Source of the DNA: Longimicrobiales bacterium | GTDB lineage: Bacteria > Gemmatimonadota > Gemmatimonadetes > Longimicrobiales > RSA9 | NCBI GenBank assembly: GCA_035461765.1 | Contig: DATHUY010000107.1 | Span: forward strand, 1 to 64,000 | DNA length: 64,000 bases | Reading direction: 5' to 3' | In this document: piece after piece, positions 34,798 to 43,822 of the stretch | Layout: each line of letters begins with the position of its first letter | Position numbering within the stretch: the stretch's first letter is position 1 | Translations under genes and position numbers: made by a program | The notes under the pieces: model-generated | Database searches by the model: none | Seen by the model: only the letters and a program-made list of their open reading frames with translations | Told to the model about the DNA's origin: nothing

Positions 34798-35609
34798 TGG
34801 CAGGCATTGCTACAGCCTGCCCCGTCTGTGGCGGCGCGCGGACCTATGTGTTCACGCAGCTCCTCCTCTCGAAGCATCACGTGGACTACTTCTCTTGCGA
34901 CGGGTGCGGGTTACTTCAGACGGAGACACCTCACTGGCTCGATGAGGCATACGGTCGCGCCATCGCGGACTTGGACACGGGCCTGCTCGCGCGAAACCTG
35001 TCGGTCGCGCGGCGCATATCCACCCTGCTTCATCTCTGGTTCGAGCCGCGTGCACGGTTCCTCGACATGGCGGGTGGCTACGGCATCCTCACGCGCCTCA
35101 TGCGTGACGCTGGCTTTCATTTCTATTGGGATGACCCGTACTGCGAGAACCTGTTCGCGCGCGGCTTCGAGGCCGCCGCCGCCGAGTCATTCGCTGCTGT
35201 CACCGCCATCGAGGTTCTCGAGCACGTCCAGGACCCGTATGAGTTTCTCATGCGCGCACTCTCCCGCAGCCGCGAGGGCGTTGTCATCGTGACGACCGAG
35301 TTGTTCAGCGGGAGTCCGCCCGCCCGGGACTGGTGGTACTACACGCCCGATACTGGTCAGCACGTCAGCTTCTATCAGCTGCGGACGCTCCACGCACTCG
35401 CCGACCGCCTGCGGTGTCAGCTTCTGTCATACGGCACGCTGCACGTGTTCACGCGCAGCAGACGCAGCCCCATGCTCGCGGCAGCGGCCACCGGGCGACT
35501 CGGCAGGATGTCGGTCGGCGTCGTGCGGCGGCGGCGCAGCTCGCTGACGTTCGCGGATCACATCACGCTGGCCAAGCGGCTGTCGGCGCCGGGCAGGGTC
35601 GAGTCGTGA
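34797..35609 (+). CDS. Class I methyltransferase with N-terminal zinc-ribbon motif
   Basis: About 270 residues. It opens with CPVCGG (residues 9-14) and CDGCG near residue 36, a zinc-binding pair. The core has ARFLDMAGGYGILTRLM (motif I with G-G-x-G) and TAIEVLEHVQDPYEFL. The start is the ATG that shares one base with the fcl stop. It sits between fcl and a second gmd, so a GDP-6-deoxyhexose or the finished sugar residue is a plausible target. O- or C-methylation cannot be decided. Confidence 0.8.
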   Translation: MAGIATACPVCGGARTYVFTQLLLSKHHVDYFSCDGCGLLQTETPHWLDEAYGRAIADLDTGLLARNLSVARRISTLLHLWFEPRARFLDMAGGYGILTRLMRDAGFHFYWDDPYCENLFARGFEAAAAESFAAVTAIEVLEHVQDPYEFLMRALSRSREGVVIVTTELFSGSPPARDWWYYTPDTGQHVSFYQLRTLHALADRLRCQLLSYGTLHVFTRSRRSPMLAAAATGRLGRMSVGVVRRRRSSLTFADHITLAKRLSAPGRVES

Positions 35610-36607
35610 GCATGCCTCCAGGCGGCGCTCAGCGGCGCGCACTGATCTTTGGCGTTTCCGGTCAGGACGGATCCTATCTGGCGAAGTTCCTGCTGTCGCA
35701 GGGGTACGAGGTCTACGGCGCGTCGCGCGATGCGGAGATTACGGGCTTCGAGAACCTGGTTGCGTTGGGTATTCGCGAGTCCGTTCACGTCGTATCCGTG
35801 AACATGACCGACTTCAGGAGCACGCTCGATGCCGTCCTCCAGTTCCAGCCGGACGAGATCTACAACCTCGCCGGCCAGAGCTCAGTAGGGCTGTCCTTTC
35901 AGCAGCCGATCGAGACGATGGCAAGCATCGTCCTCGGCACGCTCAACCTGCTCGAGGCGGTGCGCTTCGCCGGGCGGCCGATCCGGCTCTACAATGCGGG
36001 CTCCGGGGAGTCGTTCGGCGATGTGGCCGGCCCCGCGAACGAGAGCACACCGTTCCAGCCGAAGAGCCCGTATGCATCAGCCAAGGCCGCGGCGTTCTGG
36101 GAGGTGGCGAACTATCGCGACGCATACGGCATGTACGCGTGTACAGGCATTCTGTTCAACCACGAATCGCCTCTGCGGCCGCGGCGCTTCGTCACTCGCA
36201 AGATCGTGTCGGCGGCATGCCGGATCGCGGCGGGCGAGAACGCCACGCTGAGACTGGGAAACCTCGATATCCGGCGCGACTGGGGCTGGGCGCCAGAGTA
36301 CGTTGAGGCCATGTGGAGCATGCTCCAGCAGGACGAGCCCGACGATTTCGTGATCGCGACGGGCGGCAACCACAGTCTCGAGGAGTTCGTCGCGACGGCA
36401 TTCGCGCACTGCGGGCTCGACTGGCGCGACCACGTCGAGGTGGATCCTTCACTGTTCCGTCCGAGCGAGCTGATGGAGAACAGCGGAGATCCCGGCCGTG
36501 CTGCAGCTCTGCTCGGCTGGCAAGCCAGGATTCGACTGCCGGCGCTCGTGCCACTGCTCGTCGATGCGGAAGCCGCATCGCTCAACCATCCGCCTGCACG
36601 AGCATGA
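35606..36607 (+). CDS. Second GDP-mannose 4,6-dehydratase-like SDR
   Basis: About 333 residues from a GTG overlapping the preceding stop; an ATG six bases later is also possible. It keeps Gmd features: FGVSGQDGSYLAKFLLSQGYEVYG, YNLAGQSSVGLSFQQP, and [37 protein letters not shown] is also kept. The catalytic site reads GSGESFG with SPYASAKAAAFW, differing from the GSSEMYG of the first copy. It is clearly diverged from the first Gmd (35% or more different by eye), so a distinct GDP-hexose product is possible. Confidence 0.88.
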   Translation: MSMPPGGAQRRALIFGVSGQDGSYLAKFLLSQGYEVYGASRDAEITGFENLVALGIRESVHVVSVNMTDFRSTLDAVLQFQPDEIYNLAGQSSVGLSFQQPIETMASIVLGTLNLLEAVRFAGRPIRLYNAGSGESFGDVAGPANESTPFQPKSPYASAKAAAFWEVANYRDAYGMYACTGILFNHESPLRPRRFVTRKIVSAACRIAAGENATLRLGNLDIRRDWGWAPEYVEAMWSMLQQDEPDDFVIATGGNHSLEEFVATAFAHCGLDWRDHVEVDPSLFRPSELMENSGDPGRAAALLGWQARIRLPALVPLLVDAEAASLNHPPARA

Positions 36608-37782
36608 AACCGTACAGGCCGCTGCGCGTTCACTTCGACTTCCAGGTCTTCGCCATCCAGACCTACGGGGGAATCTCCCGATACTTTTCTGAGCTGGTGC
36701 GCCGGCTGGACCGCCACGGGGTCGATGCGCGGATCATTGCGCCGCTGCACATCAACGGATATCTGCGGGATCTGCCAAACGTCTCCGGTGTGTGCGTACC
36801 TCGCGTGAGGCGCACGGGCCGGCTGCGCCAGTTCGCGAACGCAATTGCATCGCGCACACTGCCACAACATGCTGACATCGTTCACGAGACCTATTACTCA
36901 TCGTCGGCGTTCCTGCGAGCACGTACTGCCCGTGTCATCACGGTCTATGACATGATTCATGAGCGGTTCAGTGCGGAGCTCGCGCACGATCCGCTGTCGG
37001 CGCGCAAGCGAGACGCCGTGCAGCGCGCTGATCACGTGATCTGTATCTCCGAAACGACGCGTCGCGACCTGATCGAGATTCTCGGAGTCGCTCCCGACCG
37101 GACGTCCGTCGTGCATCTCGCGGCGTCCCTCCCGGAGCCCGCCGGGCGGTCCGTTATCCCCGACGGCGATCCCTTTCTGCTGCATGTGGGGGAACGCGGC
37201 GGCTACAAGAATTTCGATCGCCTCCTGACGGTGTTCGCGCAGACACCCGGATTCGCACGCTCGTTCCGCCTCGTGTGCTTCGGCGGCCCGGCGTTCACCG
37301 CTGCCGAGCTGGAGCGGCAGCGGGCGATCGGTGTGGAGCCGGGACGCGTGCTGCACGTGGGCGGTGATGACACCGTTCTTGCTGCACTCTACGCGCGCGC
37401 GACCGCGCTGGTGTACCCGTCGCTGTACGAGGGATTCGGCATCCCGCCGCTCGAGGCGATGGTGGCGGGGTGTCCGGTGATATGCAGCACTGGCGGCTCG
37501 ATACCGGAGATAGTGGCTGATGCCGGCGAATACTTCGATCCGCGGGATGAGGACAGCCTCGCGCGCGCGATCACGCGGGTGATCGAGTCGCCCGAGCGCA
37601 CGCGCGAGCTGCAGCAGCTGGGTGCCCGGCGCAGCAGCCTGTTCACGTGGGAGCGCTGTGCTCGTCAAACCGCCCGCGTGTACGAGACGCTTGCGGCCAG
37701 GACCGGTAGAGCTGCCCCCGCAATCGACGCCATGCCGACGCATGCGCATGACACATTGGCGCGGCCGCCCGCTTCCGCGTAG
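36604..37782 (+). CDS. Family-4-type glycosyltransferase
   Basis: The 392-residue GT-B enzyme opens with VHFDFQVFAIQTYGGISRYFSEL, a donor/acceptor loop common in mannosyl- and rhamnosyl-type GT4 proteins. It has VITVYDMIHERF, ICISETTRRDL, and FLLHVGERGGYKNF. The C-terminal E-x7-E motif lies in YPSLYEGFGIPPLEAMVAGCP. It likely adds one hexose in repeat-unit assembly on the inner membrane. The start overlaps the second gmd stop by four bases. Confidence 0.92.
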   Translation: MKPYRPLRVHFDFQVFAIQTYGGISRYFSELVRRLDRHGVDARIIAPLHINGYLRDLPNVSGVCVPRVRRTGRLRQFANAIASRTLPQHADIVHETYYSSSAFLRARTARVITVYDMIHERFSAELAHDPLSARKRDAVQRADHVICISETTRRDLIEILGVAPDRTSVVHLAASLPEPAGRSVIPDGDPFLLHVGERGGYKNFDRLLTVFAQTPGFARSFRLVCFGGPAFTAAELERQRAIGVEPGRVLHVGGDDTVLAALYARATALVYPSLYEGFGIPPLEAMVAGCPVICSTGGSIPEIVADAGEYFDPRDEDSLARAITRVIESPERTRELQQLGARRSSLFTWERCARQTARVYETLAARTGRAAPAIDAMPTHAHDTLARPPASA

Positions 37783-37817
37783 TGTGTCGTGCATACGGAG
37801 AGATCGCTCGAGCGTCA

Positions 37818-39443
37818 ATGAGTGAAATGATGAAGGACGTACATATCGGGTCCGGGCACCGGCTGCTTCCGCTTGTGCTGGCAGTCGCGCTCTCGCTGAC
37901 ACCCTATCCCGGCGCGGACCTGGCGGCACAGGTACAGCCGCCCCCATCGCGGCCAGCTGCCGATACCACGGCGCGCGAGCCCGCTCCGCCGGAGCTGACG
38001 GCCCCGCTGCTCGATCTGCCGATCGACCGGACCACGTACCGACTTGGTCCGGACGATGTGATCGATGTGTCGATCTTCGGAGAGGTCAATCGACAATTCT
38101 CGGTGCGGGTGACGCCTGAAGGCACGCTGATTCTGCCCGGCATTGGATTTGTGAGCGTGCTGGATCTGAACCTGGACGAAGCCGAAGCGCAGTTGCGGCG
38201 GCTCATCAACCGCAACTATCGCAACGTTGAAGTATATGCGACGCTGTCGCGCGTGCGGCGCTTCAACGTGTTCCTCGTTGGCTCCGTTCCCGAGCCGGGC
38301 GTGCGTGCGGCATCGGCCGTAATGCGCGTGAGCGAGCTGCTCCCGCCCGGAGACAGCATCATCCGCAGGAACGTGCTCATCCGGCGTGCCAGCGGCGACA
38401 CGCTGCGCGTAGATCCCGCGCGCTTCCGTCAGCTCGGGGACGTCAACTCCAATCCGCTGCTGCGCCAGGGAGACGTGGTGCTCGTGCCGGCTCTCGATCG
38501 TACCGTGATGGTGCTCGGGCGGATGGATTTTCCTGGCACGTACGAGTATCGTCCCGGCGAGTCGCTCGCTGATCTGCTCATTGTGGCGAACGGCGGCGAC
38601 CAGTTCCCATCGAACGCCGCTGACACGGTGCGCATTGCGCGCTTCACAGCGCCGGAGGAGCGCACGGTCGTGCTGATGTCGCGTGCGGAAGCGCTCGGCG
38701 CGCGCGGTCGCGCAATGATCATCGAACCGTTCGACGCCGTTTACTTGCCAGAACGCGCTAATTTCATGCAGCCGAAGTCTGCGATGATCACCGGTCAGGT
38801 CGTGCGGCCGGGCACGTATCCTGTCTACCCCGGGGTGACGACGGCGCGGGGGCTGATCGAAATGGCGGGTGGTTTCACCGACGAAGCGTCACTCGTAATG
38901 GCCACGCTGCGGCGCGAGCCCGTCAAGCGCGATGACCTGGCACTCGACCTCCAGGGGATACCGCCGGAGCTGTTGACGCCGCACGAGCGCGGAATTCTAC
39001 TCATCCGCACGCAGGGCGATGAGAGCAATGTCGTGCTCGATTTCCAGGACCTGTTCGCGGGCGGGACGAACGCCCTTGACCAGCCGATCGAGGCGGGCGA
39101 CTCGCTGCACGTGCCCCGGCGCCGTGATGAGGTGACGGTGCTGGGCGCGGTGCGTCAGCCCGGCGTGGTGCGACACGCGCCCATGCGCCCGCCATCGTTC
39201 TTCCTGGATCAGGCGGGTGGCCTTACGCGGCGCGCAGACCGAGGCGAGGTCGTGGTGCTGAAGGCGAAGCTCGGCACGCGGCTTCAGGCATCGGAGGTGG
39301 ATCAGCTGGATCCCGGCGACACGATTATCGCGCCGTTCAAGGAGACGCGCACGTTCATGGATTTCGTGCGCGACGTCAGTGCAGTCGCAACTCCGCTCTC
39401 CGCGCTGATCCTGACCTGGCTGGCGATCCGCAATGCAAACTGA
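37818..39443 (+). CDS. Wza-type polysaccharide export protein (SLBB domains)
   Basis: About 541 residues. A hydrophobic N-terminal signal (LLPLVLAVALSLTPYPG) ends near AAQ; no lipobox is obvious. The polysaccharide-export domain begins YRLGPDDVIDVSIFGEVN and continues VRVTPEGTLILPGIGFV. Three SLBB-like repeats follow, each with a V-x-G-x-V-x-x-P-G-x-Y pattern (FLVGSVPEPG, ITGQVVRPGTYPV, VLGAVRQPGVVR). A C-terminal hydrophobic helix (TPLSALILTWLAI) could insert in a membrane. It probably forms the outer-membrane channel. The ATG at 37818 gives a normal signal peptide; the frame is open 36 bases further upstream. Confidence 0.9.
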   Translation: MSEMMKDVHIGSGHRLLPLVLAVALSLTPYPGADLAAQVQPPPSRPAADTTAREPAPPELTAPLLDLPIDRTTYRLGPDDVIDVSIFGEVNRQFSVRVTPEGTLILPGIGFVSVLDLNLDEAEAQLRRLINRNYRNVEVYATLSRVRRFNVFLVGSVPEPGVRAASAVMRVSELLPPGDSIIRRNVLIRRASGDTLRVDPARFRQLGDVNSNPLLRQGDVVLVPALDRTVMVLGRMDFPGTYEYRPGESLADLLIVANGGDQFPSNAADTVRIARFTAPEERTVVLMSRAEALGARGRAMIIEPFDAVYLPERANFMQPKSAMITGQVVRPGTYPVYPGVTTARGLIEMAGGFTDEASLVMATLRREPVKRDDLALDLQGIPPELLTPHERGILLIRTQGDESNVVLDFQDLFAGGTNALDQPIEAGDSLHVPRRRDEVTVLGAVRQPGVVRHAPMRPPSFFLDQAGGLTRRADRGEVVVLKAKLGTRLQASEVDQLDPGDTIIAPFKETRTFMDFVRDVSAVATPLSALILTWLAIRNAN

Positions 39444-40626
39444 GCACCCGCAGCCAGCCGGCGACCGTCGTGTGAATCTGCTGGTCGTCGCCGCGATCTT
39501 CCTGCGCCGCTGGAGACTGGTGGCGCTGGGTGTCCTCGGCGGCCTCGCGCTGTTCATCATGTTCCTGGTTTTGAAGCCGACCATGTATACGGCCAATGCC
39601 GTGCTGGTCCCGTCGACCGAAGAAAAGGGCAACAGTCTGCTGGCCGGTCAGTTGCCGACCGGCCTGCTCGGGCTGGCCGGGGGCGCGAATCAGGATCGCC
39701 AGAAGCTCATCATTTCGATTCTCCGCAGCAGGACGCTCGCGGATTCGATCTACAGCCAGCTCTACCCATCGAGCACGGATTCGGCGGCTCGCGAGTTCTT
39801 CATCCGCCAGCTGCCGAAGCGTCGCAAAATCGATATTACGGCGGAGGGCGCGTATGTAATCTCCATCAGGGACCGGGAGGCGGAGCAGGCGGCGCGGATC
39901 GCCAACGAGCATGCGGCACTGACTAACCGCATTACGGCGGAGATCGGCCGCCAGGCATTGAGCGTCAAGCGTGAGTTTCTGGAGCGGCAGCTGGTCGAAG
40001 CTCGCGAGCAGCTCGTGGCCTCCGAGAATGCGCTTCTGCAGTACCAGGAGCAGACCGATGCGCCGGACATTCAGGAGCAGTCGCGTCAGACCGTTGAGGC
40101 CGCGGCCGAGCTCCAGCGGATGATCTTTCAGAAGGAGCTCGAGGTTATCCAGCTGCGCCGCGTCGCGACGCCGAACAATCCCGAGCTCCAGGCGGCCGTC
40201 GCAGAGCTGAACACCATGCGCGACCAGATACGGCGTCTTACCGGCGGTGTCGGCAGCGCCGGCCAGGTGTTCGTTCCGCTCGGTGCGTCACCGGAGCTGA
40301 AAGTGGGATCGCTACGGCTGCTCCGCGAGTTCACGAAGGATGAGCAGATCTATCTGTCGCTCACCGCCTCACTCTCCGAGACGCAGCTCGACGTGCAGAA
40401 CAATCTGCCGGCCGTGGCCCTGCTCGATCCCGCGCCAGTGCCGACTGAGCCTTCAGGGATCTCGCGTCCCGTCGCGTTCTTCCTGATCATGTGGCTGGGT
40501 TTCCTCGGTGGACTAGCCCTCGCGCTCGCGGCCGAATACTTCGACGCACTCCGCCGCGACCCGGCCAGCCAGTCGTTCCATGATGCCTGGAGCATGCTTC
40601 GCGCCGGCCGCCGCCGACCGGCGTAG
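39433..40626 (+). CDS. Wzz-type chain-length/polysaccharide co-polymerase
   Basis: The 397-residue protein has an N-terminal membrane helix (VALGVLGGLALFIMFLVL), a periplasmic region with long helices (about 170-270, Glu/Gln/Arg-rich), and a second helix near the C-terminus (PVAFFLIMWLGFLGGLALALA). The P-x-x-P-x-x-P-like segment PAPVPTEPSGISRP precedes it. This is the Wzz layout. No C-terminal tyrosine kinase is attached and none lies nearby. It overlaps the export gene by 11 bases, consistent with joint function in export and length control. Confidence 0.9.
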   Translation: MQTEHPQPAGDRRVNLLVVAAIFLRRWRLVALGVLGGLALFIMFLVLKPTMYTANAVLVPSTEEKGNSLLAGQLPTGLLGLAGGANQDRQKLIISILRSRTLADSIYSQLYPSSTDSAAREFFIRQLPKRRKIDITAEGAYVISIRDREAEQAARIANEHAALTNRITAEIGRQALSVKREFLERQLVEAREQLVASENALLQYQEQTDAPDIQEQSRQTVEAAAELQRMIFQKELEVIQLRRVATPNNPELQAAVAELNTMRDQIRRLTGGVGSAGQVFVPLGASPELKVGSLRLLREFTKDEQIYLSLTASLSETQLDVQNNLPAVALLDPAPVPTEPSGISRPVAFFLIMWLGFLGGLALALAAEYFDALRRDPASQSFHDAWSMLRAGRRRPA

Positions 40627-40668
40627 CGTCGGAGTCACCGCCATCCACGAAGCACTTGACATCTGGCG

Positions 40669-42018
40669 ATGAGCATCGCGCGAAACGGCATCCGCATCTT
40701 CGCGACGAACTGGGCTGCGTTCCCGCTCCAACTCGCTACCGGCATTGTGGTCATCCGTGTGCTCGGCGCGGAGGGCAAGGGCCTGCTCGTGCTGCTCACC
40801 TCGGTCGCCGGCATCCTGGCCATGCTCGCGCAACTCGGAATGCCGGCTTCCAGCGTTTTCCTGCTTCGGTCGGGGCGCTGCGACGCGCGCACGCTGCTGG
40901 CCCATTTCGCCATCTGGTCGGCTGCGGCCACGGTGGTCATCGCCGGTGCTGGCGCGCTCGGCATGCGTGCGTTCGCTGCGCTGTTCCTCGATGACGCCAG
41001 CGTGTCTGCGCTGGTCGCCCTGTTCGTGCTGCTCTCGTTCGTGTCCCAACTCCTGATAGCCTTCACCACCAACCTGCTCCTCGCACAGGCGGCTGTGCAG
41101 CAGTACGCGCAGCTGACGGCTGTCATGCACGTGGGCACTCTCGCCCTGACCCTCGTCCTCACGCTCGCCCTGCCGTTGGGCGTCCCCGGTGCACTGGCGG
41201 CGGTTGTCATGCCACAACTCGCCGCCGCCGCGTGGGGCGCGGCCCGCCTGGCGGGATCGGCGCGCACGCAACCGACGCGGATCAGCAGGGCCGTTTTCCG
41301 TGATATGCTCCGCATCGGTATCGGCCATTACGCGGGCACGGTCGGCTCGCAGATGTTCAAGCGCCTCGACAGCTTCCTCGTCGCGTATTTTCTCGGCACC
41401 GGACCGGTCGGCTATTACGCGGTCGCGATGACTGCGTATGAGGGCATGTTGAGCATTCCCCGCGCCCTCTCCGCGATCCTCGGCGGCGAGGCATCCGCGC
41501 GCGGCGCGGACCGGGGCGGTGCGATGGTCGCGCGTGCGTCTCGTGTGGTCCTCTGCGTCATGCTGCTCACCGGTGCAGCCGTGGCCGTGGCGAGCCCGTG
41601 GATCGTGCCCCTCATTTACGGAGCGGATTTCATTCTGGCCGTCGCGCCGCTCCAGATCCTGCTCGCGGCCGCAGCCTGCGTGGGCATGACCATCGCCGTT
41701 CAGGCGTACTTCCTGGGCATCGGCCGCCCGGGCATCGGCGGCATGTTGACCCTGCTCGCGGGTGCGCTTAACCTCATACTCAGCTTGTGGTTGATACCGA
41801 CGCGGGGGATCGTCGGCAACGCCCTCGCCACGCTGCTCGCAGGCACCGTTTCGCTCGGCCTGCATCTGGCTTTCTTCCGCAAACACTCCGGGAGGTCCAT
41901 GGCAGCAATGCTGGTCTGTAATGCAAATGATCTGGCGGCTTTGCTCGCCGGCCTGCGCAGTGCCGGCTTCCGGCGCGGCGCCCGCTCGCTGAGCCGGCCG
42001 CTTAATGAGGCTGATTGA
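40669..42018 (+). CDS. wzx: Wzx-type oligosaccharide flippase (MATE-like fold)
   Basis: The 449-residue protein is very hydrophobic, with about 12-14 membrane segments. It has the family-typical start in which a first helix carries FATNWAAFPLQLATGIVVIRVLGAEGKG, and a mid-protein basic loop FKRLDSFLVAYFLGTGPVGYYAVA. These are common in polysaccharide synthesis and MATE-type transporters. It would move the lipid-linked repeat unit across the inner membrane. The stop shares one base with the next ATG. Confidence 0.9.
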   Translation: MSIARNGIRIFATNWAAFPLQLATGIVVIRVLGAEGKGLLVLLTSVAGILAMLAQLGMPASSVFLLRSGRCDARTLLAHFAIWSAAATVVIAGAGALGMRAFAALFLDDASVSALVALFVLLSFVSQLLIAFTTNLLLAQAAVQQYAQLTAVMHVGTLALTLVLTLALPLGVPGALAAVVMPQLAAAAWGAARLAGSARTQPTRISRAVFRDMLRIGIGHYAGTVGSQMFKRLDSFLVAYFLGTGPVGYYAVAMTAYEGMLSIPRALSAILGGEASARGADRGGAMVARASRVVLCVMLLTGAAVAVASPWIVPLIYGADFILAVAPLQILLAAAACVGMTIAVQAYFLGIGRPGIGGMLTLLAGALNLILSLWLIPTRGIVGNALATLLAGTVSLGLHLAFFRKHSGRSMAAMLVCNANDLAALLAGLRSAGFRRGARSLSRPLNEAD

Positions 42019-43805
42019 TGCGTGATGTGACCGGGAGTGACGTTCTTAAATCGGTGAAGGCGGAGGTCGCCGCTCACGTGAAGCCGCCGATCCGCCGGCT
42101 CGGCGGCGCCGTGCGCGTTCTAGTCAACGACTGTTCCGCGGCGATCGGCGCGGCGACGCGGTACGAAGAGCCCGTCGGGCGTCAGTGGCAGCGCGTCCTT
42201 GGCAGCGGCGGCGGCATACCGCCGTGCGGCGAGGCCGACGGCCTGCGCGTCCTGATCGCTGCGGGCTACGGCCTGAGTGCCGCCAAACTGGCGATGGAGA
42301 CGACGCTCGCCGCCGCCCTGCTCCTGCGCGGCGCACAGCCCCTGGTGCTCAGCTGTGATGCGGCGCTCGCCGCGTGCGAGTTCAACCCCTTCGGCTCTTA
42401 CCAGCCCGATCCCGGCGACCTCGCGCCCCCACTTGGCCCGCGCGGCCGCATGGCCCTCTGCGACCGCTGCCGCCATGACCTCGCGGACGCCTTCGCGCCG
42501 CTCGGCCTGGCGCCCTCCAGCCTGCGCGCTTTCCGCCACGCCGATGACCGGCAGCGGCTTCAGTCGCTCGTCGATTCATGGGATGTCTCCACTTACCGGT
42601 CAGCAGAATACCGCTCGATCCGCGTCGGTGAGCACGCGTTTTCGTCGATGCTGCGCGCCACGCTCCGCGGCACGCTCGAGGACGATGACCGCACCCAGCA
42701 GCTGTTCCGACGGTATCTTGTGTCCGCCATGGAGTACGTGGACCTCATCGAGCGGCTGTTCGAGGCCGAGAGACCCCAGCGCGTCGTCGCGGTGCACGGC
42801 GTCTACCTGGTGCACGGCGTGCTGTGCGAGGTCGCCCGCAAGCATCGCATTCCCGTCATCGTCTGGGGATTCCCGTACCGCAAGGGCACCGTCTGGCTGT
42901 CGCACGACGATTCCTATCACCGTACGCTCGTGAGCGAGTCGGCCGCGGCGTGGGAGCACCGAGCGCTTAGCCCCACGGAGGCAGCTCAGCTGGACGAGTA
43001 CTTCGACTCCAAGCGCGGCGGCGGTCGCGATTATGTCAACTATCATCCCCGTCCGGAGGAGGATCGCGCGCGCATCGTGGAGGCGCTGGCGCTGGATCCC
43101 GACAAGCCGGTCGTCAGCCTGTACACGAACGTGATCTGGGATGCGCAGATCTATTACGACTTCAATGTGTTCGACAGCATGCTCGAGTGGCTCACCAGAA
43201 CCATCGAGTATTTCGCGCACCGAACGGACGTACAGCTGGTCATTCGCGTGCATCCCGCCGAGGTCAAGGGCGGCATGCCCACGAATCAGCCGCTGGTGCC
43301 GGAGATCGAAGCCCGGTTCCCCGAGCTGCCGCCGAACGTGCGCGTGGTGCCGCCGGAAAGCGACATTAGCTCTTATACTCTCGCGGAGATGAGCTGCGCG
43401 AGTCTCATCTACGGCACGAAGATGGGGCTGGAGATCGCCGTCCGCGGCGTACCGGTGATCGTCGCGGGCGAGACGTTCAATCGCGGCAAGGGCTTCACCT
43501 ACGATGTCGAATCGCAGGAGCACTACCGGAAGCTGCTCGACCGGATAACTTCGCTGCCCCGCAACTCGCCCGAAATGATCGAGCGAGCGCGACGTTATGC
43601 GCATTATCTCTTCTTCCGGCGCATGATCGATTTTCCGCTCGTCCAGGTCGAGGAGCCGCAGGCCTCGATCGGGGTGCGGCTCGGTTTTGCCACCGTGGCG
43701 GACCTCGCACCGGGAGCCGATCGCGCCCTGGACTGCGTCTGCGACGGAATTGTGCACGGCACGTCTTTCGTCATCGATGACGCGCTGAAGCCGGAGGCGG
43801 CCTGA
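42018..43805 (+). CDS. Capsule polysaccharide synthesis-like protein (KpsS/KpsC-like GT-B)
   Basis: The 595-residue soluble protein has paired Rossmann-like parts. The second half contains VSLYTNVIWDAQIYYD, VQLVIRVHPAEVKG, and SYTLAEMSCASLIYGTKMGLEIAVRGVPVIVAGETF. That is the pattern of capsule-synthesis and CDP-glycerol/Kdo-transferase GT-B folds. A Cys pair CDRC lies near residue 155. It probably transfers a sugar or acidic group. The donor is unknown, though the CMP-nonulosonate made by this locus is one possibility. It has an intact frame and a TGATG junction with the flippase. Confidence 0.75.
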   Translation: MRDVTGSDVLKSVKAEVAAHVKPPIRRLGGAVRVLVNDCSAAIGAATRYEEPVGRQWQRVLGSGGGIPPCGEADGLRVLIAAGYGLSAAKLAMETTLAAALLLRGAQPLVLSCDAALAACEFNPFGSYQPDPGDLAPPLGPRGRMALCDRCRHDLADAFAPLGLAPSSLRAFRHADDRQRLQSLVDSWDVSTYRSAEYRSIRVGEHAFSSMLRATLRGTLEDDDRTQQLFRRYLVSAMEYVDLIERLFEAERPQRVVAVHGVYLVHGVLCEVARKHRIPVIVWGFPYRKGTVWLSHDDSYHRTLVSESAAAWEHRALSPTEAAQLDEYFDSKRGGGRDYVNYHPRPEEDRARIVEALALDPDKPVVSLYTNVIWDAQIYYDFNVFDSMLEWLTRTIEYFAHRTDVQLVIRVHPAEVKGGMPTNQPLVPEIEARFPELPPNVRVVPPESDISSYTLAEMSCASLIYGTKMGLEIAVRGVPVIVAGETFNRGKGFTYDVESQEHYRKLLDRITSLPRNSPEMIERARRYAHYLFFRRMIDFPLVQVEEPQASIGVRLGFATVADLAPGADRALDCVCDGIVHGTSFVIDDALKPEAA

Positions 43806-43822
43806 ACGCGCTGCGGGTAGCC

